Assembly: GCF_000317205.1 (NCBI RefSeq) | Contig: NZ_AJLK01000167.1 | Span: 19,517-83,516, forward strand | Length of the DNA: 64,000 nt | From: Fischerella muscicola PCC 7414 | GTDB lineage: Bacteria > Cyanobacteriota > Cyanobacteriia > Cyanobacteriales > Nostocaceae | Direction of reading: 5' to 3' | Shown: piece by piece, positions 55,077 to 63,666 of the stretch | Layout: each line of letters opens with the position of its first letter | Numbering within the stretch: the stretch's first letter is position 1 | Position numbers and translations under genes: made by a program | The notes under the pieces: model-generated | What the model saw: only the letters and a program-made list of their open reading frames with translations | Told to the model about the DNA's origin: nothing | The model's database searches: none

Positions 55077-55972
55077 ACAACGACCTTCTTAACTATATTT
55101 AAGGGAATTACTATAGTGAAAGTAGCGCCGTCACCTGGACGGCTAAAAAGTTCGACCGAACCACCGTGAGCTTCTGCTATTCTCTTGACAATTGCCAAGC
55201 CCAAACCTGCACCATCAGAACGACGGAGATTGTTAGAGCCACGCGCAAAGCGTTCAAAAATGCGTTTTTGGTCAGACAGAGGAATTCCCTCACCCCTATC
55301 ACGTACCCAGAAACGTGCCTTACCATTTGTGATGGCTGATCCCAGTGCGATCGCATCGCCTTCTTGAGTGTGCTGAGTTGCGTTCATAACTAAGTTTGTA
55401 ATTGCCTGAGTCAACCGCTGAGGATCAGCCAGAATCTCACCACTAGCCACAGCTTCTAAGCACCAGTCTCGAACAGCCATAGCTTTTGCCTTAGCGTAAA
55501 CTTCTTCAGTAAGTGAACTTATTTCTACAGTTTTTAACTTTAAAAAATCTGGTCGTTCAGCCTTAGCCAGTAATAGTAAGTCATTAACAAAGCGACTCAT
55601 ACGGTCTAGCTCGTCAGTGACTAGTTGTATTGTTTCCTGTCGTTCTCGAGGATCATCACCCAGTAATTCTAAATGGCCCCGGATAATTGTAATCGGCGTC
55701 CGCAATTCATGACTCGCATCATTAATAAAATCTCGTTGGCTAGAAAACGCTGCTTGTAATCTTTGCAGCATCTCATTGAAAGTAATAGTAAGTTCTGCTA
55801 TTTCACCTGAACCTTTGACAGGTATGCGTCGCATCAGGTCAGATTCACTAATCGAACGAGCAGTTTCAGTTAGTAGACGTAGAGGTATCAGCACCCTTCC
55901 AGCAATCACCCAAGCTAATAATGAAGCTACAGTCGCTACAGCAAACGTCACCTTTACCATGACAGTAATCAT
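55073..55972 (-). CDS. Sensor histidine kinase, 5'-truncated
   Basis: 299 aa from ATG 55972: a single membrane segment (about 5-24), HAMP (25-75, LIPLRLLTETARSISESDL), HisKA with ASHELRTPITIIRGH, and HATPase (NLVMNATQHT, DRGEGIP, GAGLGLAI). Similar cyanobacterial kinases have another about 100-170 residues with a first membrane segment and sensor loop. Upstream, kinase-like codons go on for a few residues (WELTE) and then meet a stop near 55985, where glycosyltransferase sequence begins on the other strand by 56036. So the sensor part and promoter were probably lost. Overlaps the downstream regulator gene by 4 bases. Confidence 0.85.
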   Translation of the reverse strand: MITVMVKVTFAVATVASLLAWVIAGRVLIPLRLLTETARSISESDLMRRIPVKGSGEIAELTITFNEMLQRLQAAFSSQRDFINDASHELRTPITIIRGHLELLGDDPRERQETIQLVTDELDRMSRFVNDLLLLAKAERPDFLKLKTVEISSLTEEVYAKAKAMAVRDWCLEAVASGEILADPQRLTQAITNLVMNATQHTQEGDAIALGSAITNGKARFWVRDRGEGIPLSDQKRIFERFARGSNNLRRSDGAGLGLAIVKRIAEAHGGSVELFSRPGDGATFTIVIPLNIVKKVVV

Positions 55973-55984
55973 CTCAGTTAACTC

Positions 55985-56036
55985 CCATCAAAAATGCCCC
56001 GATTTTAATAGATTTATATAGTTGCGATCGCGGTCT
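55985..56036. other. Probable rearrangement junction
   Basis: On the left side a histidine kinase (-) and on the right side a GT4 glycosyltransferase (+) both lose homology at their 5' ends within about 50 bp. This is what a deletion or inversion joining two gene interiors would leave. No transposase or target-site duplication was seen. Confidence 0.65.
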
Positions 56037-56217
56037 TTCTCCCACCTATTGGCAGTCTCAGCAATTTCCACCAGAGTTTCATAGTAAAATTACTGTATTA
56101 CATGACGGAATTGATACTAATTTCTTTTGCCCAAAGCCAGGGGTAAAACTAGTTATTCCTCGCATCAATCTAGACATATCTCATGCCAAAGAAATTGTTA
56201 CTTACGTAGCAAGAGGT

Positions 56218-57615
56218 ATGGAACCTTACCGGGGTTTCCCGCAGTTTATTGAAGCAGTCGCCTTACTTCAACAACGACGCCCTCAGTGCCATGTCGTAAT
56301 TGTCGGAGAAAACCGCGTAGCCTATGGTAAGCCTCTACGTGATGGCAAAACCTATAAAGAAGTGATGCTAGAAAAATACGATCTCGACCTGAGCCGAGTT
56401 CATTTTACAGGTTGGCTGCCTTATGAAGAATATCTGCAAGTTTTGCAAGCTTCCTCTGCACATGTTTATTTAACTCGTCCCTTTGTTCTATCTTGGTCAA
56501 TGCTGGAGGCATTATCCACAGGTTGCTTGGTAGTGGGTTCTAGAACTGCTCCTGTCACAGAAGTAATCCAAGATGGTGTGAATGGACTGTTAGCAGACTT
56601 TTTCTCACCGCAGGAAATATGCGATCGCATTCAAGAAGCACTCAATCATCCAGATAAAATGTCTGCAATCCGTGCTAAGGCAAGGGAAACAATTCAGCAG
56701 CGCTACGATTTATCGCTGTTGTTACCCCGACATCTGCAATGGATACAGCAGCCAAAAGATCGCAAACTAATTTCCCCGTGGGAAGGCACGAAGTTAGAGT
56801 CAGTAATCTCTGTAGAAAACAAGGGATTTGGTGGACGACAAAAACAAGCTGAGAAGTCATCAGCCAAATCTTCAATACTCTTACAAGTTCACAATCAGAA
56901 GTTGACAACTCAAGAAATTATTTCCCTCTTGAGCCGATACCAACTGCTACCAAAGCTCCAACAAGAACTCATCATTGACGAAGCGATCGCCTCTGTTACC
57001 TGCACAAGCGAAGAACAAGCCAAGTGTTACCAGGACTTCTGTACACAACATCAGTTGACATCAGAGGCTGAACGCCAAGATTGGTTGCAACAACAAGGTA
57101 TCACAGAAACACAATTTTTAGACCTAGCAACCCGCAACCTGAGAATCGAGAAATTCAAACAAGCTACTTGGGGTAGTCAGCTAGAATCCTATTTTTCTGA
57201 GCGCAAGCAGCAACTAGACCAAGTTGTTTACTCCCTAATTCGCACTCGCGATGCAGCTGCTGCTCAGGAACTTTACTTCCGGCTTCTAGAAGATGAACAG
57301 CCCTTCGCAGAAATAGCAGCAAAATACTCCCAAGGCTCAGAAGCCCGGACAGGGGGCTTAATTGGCCCAGTATCCATGAGTACACCCCATCCCCATCTAG
57401 CTCGAATTCTGGTCGCCAGCCAACCAGGACAGTTATCTGTGCCCACCCGCGTGGGAGAGTGGTGGATCATTGTGCGGCTAGAAAAATACATGCCAGCTCG
57501 ACTTGATGAGTCTATGCAGCAACAGTTGCTTAATGAACTCTTTGCTTCCTGGTTAAAAGAGCAACTGCAACAACAAGATTCCCAACAACCTGTGGAAGTT
57601 AAAAAAACAGCTTAA
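56218..57615 (+). CDS. Chimera: C-terminal half of a GT4 glycosyltransferase fused to a parvulin-type PPIase
   Basis: 465 aa from the first ATG, which has only a close AGAGG. GT4-like codons without any start continue upstream to about 56036 (SPTYWQSQQFPPEF, ITVLHDGIDTNFF), so the native glycosyltransferase start is gone. Residues 1-180 keep the GT-B C-terminal lobe (GFPQFIEAVALL, RPFVLSWSMLEALSTG, GSRTAPVTEVIQ). After a linker, residues about 220-460 are a SurA/PpiC-like peptidyl-prolyl isomerase (LLEDEQPFAEIAAKYSQG, TGGLIGPVSMSTPHP, VGEWWIIVRLEKY). Such isomerases often accompany RTX/HlyB genes in cyanobacteria, as here. It starts the type I secretion locus; gene fusion or decayed GT plus live PPIase are both possible. 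Confidence 0.8.
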   Translation: MEPYRGFPQFIEAVALLQQRRPQCHVVIVGENRVAYGKPLRDGKTYKEVMLEKYDLDLSRVHFTGWLPYEEYLQVLQASSAHVYLTRPFVLSWSMLEALSTGCLVVGSRTAPVTEVIQDGVNGLLADFFSPQEICDRIQEALNHPDKMSAIRAKARETIQQRYDLSLLLPRHLQWIQQPKDRKLISPWEGTKLESVISVENKGFGGRQKQAEKSSAKSSILLQVHNQKLTTQEIISLLSRYQLLPKLQQELIIDEAIASVTCTSEEQAKCYQDFCTQHQLTSEAERQDWLQQQGITETQFLDLATRNLRIEKFKQATWGSQLESYFSERKQQLDQVVYSLIRTRDAAAAQELYFRLLEDEQPFAEIAAKYSQGSEARTGGLIGPVSMSTPHPHLARILVASQPGQLSVPTRVGEWWIIVRLEKYMPARLDESMQQQLLNELFASWLKEQLQQQDSQQPVEVKKTA

Positions 57616-57662
57616 ATTCTTAAACTTTAAACCAATTAAATTTTTGTGAGGTGTATACTACC

Positions 57663-59279
57663 ATGCCAGCTTTAGACTTTAGCAATCAAATCCTAGTAGG
57701 AAATGACTTTAGCGGTCAAAACCTGAATGGCTCAACTTTTTTCAAAGCCACCCTTACAAATGTCCTATTCGTCAATACAGGACTCAGAAGTACTAACTTT
57801 GAAGAAGCCAAGCTGTATAACGTTAATGCATCTGGTGCCATCTTTGCCCCTAATACCAACTTTCCCCAAGCAGCTAATTTATTCAAAGCGACATTGGAAA
57901 ATGTTAATCTCAGTGGAGCCAACCTGAGAGAGGCTAATCTGTCGCTGATTAACACGAAAGATATTAACCTGTCAAATGCCAACCTGACTAATGCTAACTT
58001 GCAAGAAGCTAATCTGAGCGGGGAACAATCTGAGCGCCCTAACCTAGCTGGAGCTAATTTCACGGGAGCTAATTTATTTAAGGCTAAGCTGAAGGCTGCT
58101 GATTTAACAGGTGCGAAGCTGGTAAATGCCGACTTGGAAGAAGCTGATTTAGAAGCAACTCTCCTCATCAACGTCGATGCAACAGGTGCTGACTTCACTA
58201 AGAGTAACTTCACGGATGTTACCCTGCAAAACTCTATTTTTGACCTAACTAATTTCAGTGGAGTCTCTCTGAGTGATGCCCCACTCCAACCAGGACAGAC
58301 AGCTAATGTCAAATTTCGTGGTGCTAATTTAAGCAACTTTCTTGTAGATGATGCGGTTTTAACGGATGCTGATTTTAGTCCATCTGGTAGCACAGTCACA
58401 AACCTCACTGCTGCTAAATTTGATGACACTGATTTGAGTGGATCTAATTTCACGCAAGTCAACGCAGAAGGTGTTTTGATCAACGGGCCTGCTGTTAATA
58501 CAAATTTCACTAATGCCAGACTAGTTAACGCTGACTTATCTAAAGGCGACTTCACAAATGGCAACTTCACAACAGCTGATTTAAGTGGTGTGAAGATGAC
58601 CGACGCGATCGCTGTGAACGCAAATTTCACTGATGCCAACCTGACTAACGCCGATTTGTCGAAAGTTAACTTTACCGATGCCACCTTTATCGGGGCAAAC
58701 CTCACAGGTGCGATCGCAGTTGATGCCATTGGTCTGACTCTTGGGACTTCCAGCAACGATACCATTAATGGTACGAGTGTCAAAGATAACATCTTCGGCT
58801 TTGATGGTAATGATACCCTCACTGGAGGTGGGGGCAATGACTATCTTGACGGTGGTGCAGGTGTAGATAACCTCAATGGTGGTGATGGTAATGACTATCT
58901 CAGTGGTGGTAACGGTAATGATGTTTTAACCGGGGAAGCTGGCGCTGATACCCTGGTTGGCGGTAATGGTGCTGATAACCTCAATGGTGGGGGTGGTAAT
59001 GATACCCTGATTGGTGGTGCTGGCAACGACACCATGAATGGTGGGGCTGGCAACGACACCTTTATCTTTGCGTCCGGCTTTGGTAGCGATCGCATTAACA
59101 ATTTCGCCGATGGTGCAGACAAAATTGACCTCACGGCATTTGCAACCAGCTTCGGATCTTTGACGGTGACTCAAAATGGTGCAAACACCGTGATTTCCGG
59201 CTTGCCTTTCGGTACAGATACGATTACTCTGGCAAACTTCACCGCCAGCAATGTTGATGCTACCGACTTTGTTTTCTGA
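57663..59279 (+). CDS. Secreted pentapeptide-repeat/RTX calcium-binding protein
   Basis: 538 aa from ATG 57663 (a GTG at 57651 lies on the GAGG RBS, so it is too early). Residues 3-365 are pentapeptide repeats (ANLREANL, ADLTGAKLVNADLEEADL), a beta-helix. Residues about 377-470 are RTX nonapeptides GGxGxDxLx (GGGGNDYLDGGAGVDNL), binding Ca2+ outside the cell. The last about 70 residues (FADGADKIDLTAF to DATDFVF) are a type I secretion signal of the hydrophobic-acidic kind. It follows the PPIase chimera by 47 bp and precedes the RTX-GT chimera and the ABC exporter, its likely secretion route. Confidence 0.9.
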   Translation: MPALDFSNQILVGNDFSGQNLNGSTFFKATLTNVLFVNTGLRSTNFEEAKLYNVNASGAIFAPNTNFPQAANLFKATLENVNLSGANLREANLSLINTKDINLSNANLTNANLQEANLSGEQSERPNLAGANFTGANLFKAKLKAADLTGAKLVNADLEEADLEATLLINVDATGADFTKSNFTDVTLQNSIFDLTNFSGVSLSDAPLQPGQTANVKFRGANLSNFLVDDAVLTDADFSPSGSTVTNLTAAKFDDTDLSGSNFTQVNAEGVLINGPAVNTNFTNARLVNADLSKGDFTNGNFTTADLSGVKMTDAIAVNANFTDANLTNADLSKVNFTDATFIGANLTGAIAVDAIGLTLGTSSNDTINGTSVKDNIFGFDGNDTLTGGGGNDYLDGGAGVDNLNGGDGNDYLSGGNGNDVLTGEAGADTLVGGNGADNLNGGGGNDTLIGGAGNDTMNGGAGNDTFIFASGFGSDRINNFADGADKIDLTAFATSFGSLTVTQNGANTVISGLPFGTDTITLANFTASNVDATDFVF

Positions 59280-59307
59280 TTTTACTTAAACTTTTTAGGA
59301 GATTAAT

Positions 59308-60312
59308 ATGAGTACCATCATTGGAACCGCAGGTAATGATAACATTTTGGGCACAGATCTGAATGACTATATCGATGGTTTAGGCGGTAATGACTTTATT
59401 GATGGTCAGGATGGGAGTGACACCCTAGTTGGCGGATTAGGCAACGATACCCTTTTGGGAGAAGACGGTGAAGTTTTTAAACCTGATAGCAAGGGTAAGC
59501 ACGCTTCTTTAAGAAAAGATCCCCGCCCTCGCTTACTGGCGTTGAGTCAAAGCCTTACTAATTTGCACCAGTTATTTGGCAAATCTCAAAGTATTATTCA
59601 TATCGGGCAAAGATTAGCTTTCCCTGCTAATCAACCACAAGCTTACGATTTAGATATAGTCATTTGTACGACTCAAGATCGTCATCTCCTCAATCAACTT
59701 TGTGTGCCTTCCAATTTTTATAAACACCATCCTACGCAAGCAGAACCGATGCTATTAGGGTTTGAATGTCAAGCCGTTTTACGGGAATGCTTAGGTGATT
59801 ATGATTATTACTGTTTTTTGGAAGATGACCTAATTCTTCATGATCCTTGGTTTTTTATCAAGTTAAGCTGGTTTACTCAGCAAGCAGGTGATCTAAATTT
59901 ACTTCAACCCAATCGCTACGAAGTCTCTACTCACAGTTTGACCAACAAAGCTTACATTGATGGTGATCTAAATCCCCGCGTGACTGCACCTTTTCAAAAG
60001 GTACACGAACAACCGGAACTTAAAGGAAAAATTTTAGGAATACCAGTTACTTTTCGTCGTACCCTTAACCCTCATGCTGGCTGCTACTTTTTAAATGCTA
60101 ATCAGATGGCTTATTGGGCTAGCAAACCTTATTTTTTAGACCGAGATATCAGCTTTGTTAGTCCTTTAGAAAGTGCTGCAACTTTAGGAATTATGAAGAC
60201 ATTCCGGGTTTATAAAACTGGATCAGAACAAGCAAGTTTTTTAGAAATTCAGCATTTTGGTAGGGGATTTTTGAATTTAATTGGAAAACAGGTCGCATTG
60301 TCAATGAATTAA
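59308..60312 (+). CDS. Chimera: RTX repeat N-terminus joined to a GT-A-like domain
   Basis: 334 aa, 28 bp after the RTX gene, with AGGAGATTAAT as RBS. Residues 1-55 are RTX repeats (MSTIIGTAGNDNILG, GGLGNDTLLGEDG). At about residue 56 it changes abruptly to a basic linker and then a GT-A-like domain: LDIVICTTQDRHLLNQL, CFLEDDLILHDPWFF (DxD-type acidic motif), LLQPNRYE, YIDGDL. The GT domain seems to lack its own first strands, and the protein lacks a C-terminal RTX secretion signal. A recombination between an RTX gene and a glycosyltransferase gene is likely; whether it is made and secreted is open. Confidence 0.75.
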   Translation: MSTIIGTAGNDNILGTDLNDYIDGLGGNDFIDGQDGSDTLVGGLGNDTLLGEDGEVFKPDSKGKHASLRKDPRPRLLALSQSLTNLHQLFGKSQSIIHIGQRLAFPANQPQAYDLDIVICTTQDRHLLNQLCVPSNFYKHHPTQAEPMLLGFECQAVLRECLGDYDYYCFLEDDLILHDPWFFIKLSWFTQQAGDLNLLQPNRYEVSTHSLTNKAYIDGDLNPRVTAPFQKVHEQPELKGKILGIPVTFRRTLNPHAGCYFLNANQMAYWASKPYFLDRDISFVSPLESAATLGIMKTFRVYKTGSEQASFLEIQHFGRGFLNLIGKQVALSMN

Positions 60313-60330
60313 ATTTACTTACTTTTATTT

Positions 60331-60445
60331 GTCTTGAAAATAGGGATCGGGGATCAGGGATGAACCTAACAGCAAACTCATAATTCATCTGTGTTCGTTT
60401 ATTTTCATTCCCTCATTGTGGGCTATTTGCCCGTGGGAGTCTTGT
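60331..60445. repeat. Dispersed repeat, copy of 23037-23166
   Basis: GTCTTGAAAATAGGGATCGG, GATGAACCTAACAGCAAACT, ATCTGTGTTCGTTTATT and TTGTGGGCTATTTGCCC-GTGGGAGTCTTG follow the same order as at 23037. It separates the RTX-GT chimera from the exporter gene and makes a false N-terminal extension of that frame. Confidence 0.7.
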
Positions 60446-60508
60446 TTCAAAATTCTGGAATGCTTATTAATCAATAGTTTCAATTCAAAATCTAAAATCC
60501 AAAATCTG

Positions 60509-63496
60509 ATGACTTATACTAAGACTTCTTTTCTAGAATTTCTCTCTACTGTTGACGGTTTTGATCAATTATCAAGGGAAGCCCTTGTTGTTATATCACA
60601 ACAACTCCAACCTTGGCGCTATCGTCTCGGAAAAAAAATTATTGGTAAGGAAAAACTACCAGAACAAATCACTATTATCTATGAAGGAAAAGCCCGTCTT
60701 TTGACGTATGACCCCCGGACACAAAAACCAATTACACTTAAATTGCTTCAACCAGGGGCAATTCTGGGCGAAATTAGTGTGTTGCGAGACGTTGCTTGCG
60801 AAACTGCGATCGCTTCTACAGAGGTAACATGTTTAACATTCCCCACTGTGGAGTATTTGCGTTTGCTTGCTATGTATCCGGCTTTTGCAGAGATTCGGCA
60901 AAACTGCTGTCACTTATTGGAAATCTTTGATGTTGTCGGTATGCAAAGCCAAGTGCAAGCTTTAGGGGGTGTCAATCTCAAAGAACTTGCCCAAAAAGCT
61001 TTAGCAGAAGCAAGAGTACATTACCTGCAACCAGGGAAAAATTCTGTTAATCAACTTGATAGAGAAAGCATTTGGTTTGTGAGTGGTGGCGGAACTGTCA
61101 AGAATTATCCTTTGGGTTCACGTTTAGAATTTAACAGTGCGCCAGAAATAATTGAGGTTGTGGGGACAAGTCCTGCACGCTTGATTGGTTTGCGTACTTT
61201 GGACTTAATGATACTAGATAATCTCAAAGATACGAATGCAGAGATACTCGATAACGAAATTGAAATTCCCTATGCACCTGACGAAGAGTTTACACCACCA
61301 AAAGCTGATCGTGTTAAAAATAAACAAAAAAATAAAAAATACCCGTATTTTCATGGTAACGGACAACTAAATTCAGCGATCGCCTGTTTCCAAATGGTGT
61401 CGAAGTATTTGCAAATGCCGTTCCGTCGCGAGGTGATTCACCGCATCCTCACAGAACAAATGAAGCGCCAAGGTACAATTTCATTTCAATTATGTGCTTA
61501 TTTGTCGGAATTAATTGGACTCAAAGCACAACTGGCAAATATATCCACCTCTGCATTCACACGTATTCCCACCCCAGCGCTGATTCGCTATGGTGATAGC
61601 TTTGCTGTTTTATACGAAACGAGCGATCGCGCTGTCGTGATTGGTGTACCATCTCAGGGAATCCAGCGCTATAAGCCTGCTGAGTTGTTGGCTAAGTTGG
61701 ATGTCGAAGAAAGCAACTACCCGCAGATTCAAGTATTACTACTGTCTCCCACCAAAACAACACCAAAAGAACGCTTCGGTTTGAAGTGGTTTGCCCCCTA
61801 TTTATTGCGTTATCGCCGTGTACTTTTAGAAGTTTTTCTTGCTTCCTTTTTTGTACAGTTATCAGCCTTAGCAAACCCGCTAGTTATTCAGTTAATTATT
61901 GACCAAGTTATTAATCAAAATAGTATTAGCACTCTGCATATTTTAGGTGCTTTACTACTAGCAGTAGGCTTATTTGAAGCTATCATTAGTACACTCAGAA
62001 CTTACTTATTTGTCGATACTACTAATCGTATCGATATGGGTTTAGGTTCAGAAATTATTGACCATTTATTACGTCTACCGTTACGCTATTTTCAAAACCG
62101 ACCTGTGGGTGAATTAGCGACTCGGATTAACGAACTGGAAAATATTCGCTCTTTTCTCACAGGTACTGCTTTAACTGTAGGGTTAGATGCACTATTTTCA
62201 GTAGTTTATATTATTGTCATGTTGTTCTACAGTTGGCAACTGACACTAGTAGGTTTAGCAACCATCCCAGTGTTCATGATTCTGACTGCGATCGCTTCGC
62301 CAACGATTAGAAAACAGTTACGTACCAAAGCTGAAAGAAACGCTGAAACTCAATCTTACTTAGTTGAAGTTATATCAGGAATTCAAACAGTCAAAGCACA
62401 GAATATCGAGTTGCGATCGCGCTTTGCTTGGCAAGAACGATATGCTCGATATGTAACAGCTGGTTTTAAAACAGTTATTACTTCTACTCTTGCCAGTTCT
62501 ACTAGTAATTTTCTCAACAAACTTAGTAGCCTGTTAGTATTGTGGATGGGAGCTTACTTAGTACTCCAAGGAGATTTAACTTTAGGAGAATTAATTGCTT
62601 TTAGAATTATTTCAGGTTATGTTACCAGCCCAATATTACGATTAGCGCAGCTTTGGCAAAATTTCCAAGAAACTGCCTTATCTTTAGAACGTTTGAGCGA
62701 TATAGTCGATACACCACAAGAAGCAGAAGAAGATCGTTACAATATTCCTTTACCTGCAATTACAGGAGCAGTGAAATATGAAAATATTTCCTTCCGCTTT
62801 CATACAGGTAGTCCACTACAACTTTGCAATCTGAATCTAGATTTTGCTCCTGGGAATTTTATTGGCGTAGTAGGACAAAGTGGTGCAGGTAAAAGCACTT
62901 TGACTAAACTATTAATTAGGCTCTATGAACCAGAATCTGGCAGAATTTTAATAGATGGTTACGATATTGCCAAAGTAGAGCTTTATTCACTCAGACGACA
63001 AATTGGTGTAGTCCCTCAAGAGACACTTTTGTTTGATGGCACAGTGCAAGAAAATATTGCTTTGACAAATCCTGATGCCACAACTGAAGAAATTATTGAA
63101 GCTGCAAAAATAGCGGTTGCTCACGAATTTATTATGAACCTACCTAATGGTTACAATACAAGAGTAGGAGAACGAGGTGCTGCACTTTCTGGAGGACAAA
63201 AACAAAGAATTGCCATTGCTCGTTCTGTTTTACAAAAGCCAAAATTATTAGTTTTAGATGAAGCTACAAGTGCTTTAGATTATCCAACAGAGCGACAAGT
63301 TTGCCTCAATTTAGCAGCAGCATTTCAAGGAAGTACAGTATTTTTTATTACCCATCGTCTGAATACTGTTGTCAATGCAGACATTATCGTTGTCATGGAT
63401 AGTGGACGAGTAATTGAACAAGGAACCCATGACGAATTAATGAACATGAAAGGACATTACTACTATCTCTACAATCAACAAACAATAAAGATGTGA
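60509..63496 (+). CDS. Type I secretion ABC exporter (HlyB type) with cNMP-like and degenerate C39 domains
   Basis: 995 aa from ATG 60509; the frame is open to 60416 but that part is the dispersed repeat. Residues about 15-130: cyclic-nucleotide-binding-like fold (LLQPGAILGEISVLRDVACE, then TAIASTEVT). About 280-415: C39 peptidase-like domain without the catalytic Cys (GQLNSAIACFQMVSKYL where active forms have DCG-AC), as in HlyB. About 430-720: six membrane helices. Nucleotide-binding domain: Walker A GQSGAGKST, signature LSGGQKQRIAIARS, Walker B KLLVLDEATSALD, H-loop THRL. It should export the RTX proteins coded just upstream with HlyD (63667). Confidence 0.95.
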   Translation: MTYTKTSFLEFLSTVDGFDQLSREALVVISQQLQPWRYRLGKKIIGKEKLPEQITIIYEGKARLLTYDPRTQKPITLKLLQPGAILGEISVLRDVACETAIASTEVTCLTFPTVEYLRLLAMYPAFAEIRQNCCHLLEIFDVVGMQSQVQALGGVNLKELAQKALAEARVHYLQPGKNSVNQLDRESIWFVSGGGTVKNYPLGSRLEFNSAPEIIEVVGTSPARLIGLRTLDLMILDNLKDTNAEILDNEIEIPYAPDEEFTPPKADRVKNKQKNKKYPYFHGNGQLNSAIACFQMVSKYLQMPFRREVIHRILTEQMKRQGTISFQLCAYLSELIGLKAQLANISTSAFTRIPTPALIRYGDSFAVLYETSDRAVVIGVPSQGIQRYKPAELLAKLDVEESNYPQIQVLLLSPTKTTPKERFGLKWFAPYLLRYRRVLLEVFLASFFVQLSALANPLVIQLIIDQVINQNSISTLHILGALLLAVGLFEAIISTLRTYLFVDTTNRIDMGLGSEIIDHLLRLPLRYFQNRPVGELATRINELENIRSFLTGTALTVGLDALFSVVYIIVMLFYSWQLTLVGLATIPVFMILTAIASPTIRKQLRTKAERNAETQSYLVEVISGIQTVKAQNIELRSRFAWQERYARYVTAGFKTVITSTLASSTSNFLNKLSSLLVLWMGAYLVLQGDLTLGELIAFRIISGYVTSPILRLAQLWQNFQETALSLERLSDIVDTPQEAEEDRYNIPLPAITGAVKYENISFRFHTGSPLQLCNLNLDFAPGNFIGVVGQSGAGKSTLTKLLIRLYEPESGRILIDGYDIAKVELYSLRRQIGVVPQETLLFDGTVQENIALTNPDATTEEIIEAAKIAVAHEFIMNLPNGYNTRVGERGAALSGGQKQRIAIARSVLQKPKLLVLDEATSALDYPTERQVCLNLAAAFQGSTVFFITHRLNTVVNADIIVVMDSGRVIEQGTHDELMNMKGHYYYLYNQQTIKM

Positions 63497-63666
63497 TTGG
63501 TCATTAGTCATTAGTCATTAGTCATTGGGAATAAGCAACAATCAACAACCACCAACCAACAATCAACAACCACCAACCACCAACCAACAATCAACAACCA
63601 ACAACCACCAACAACCAACCACCAACCAACAATCAACAACCAACCACCAACCAACAAAACATCAAT
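63497..63666. repeat. Short tandem repeats between exporter and HlyD genes
   Basis: TTAGTCA heptamers (63498-63530) then many units of CAACAATCAACAACCACCAAC. Same class as 13800-13917, 41960-42078 and 50636-50747. Confidence 0.8.

Noticed and set aside
57716..58837. 373-codon open frame antisense to the pentapeptide-RTX gene
   Set aside because: It is a shadow of the regular pentapeptide codons (Ala/Leu/Lys/Ser-rich, no known fold, no RBS).
60416..60508. N-terminal extension of the HlyB-like exporter
   Set aside because: Translates the dispersed repeat; ATG 60509 fits the family.
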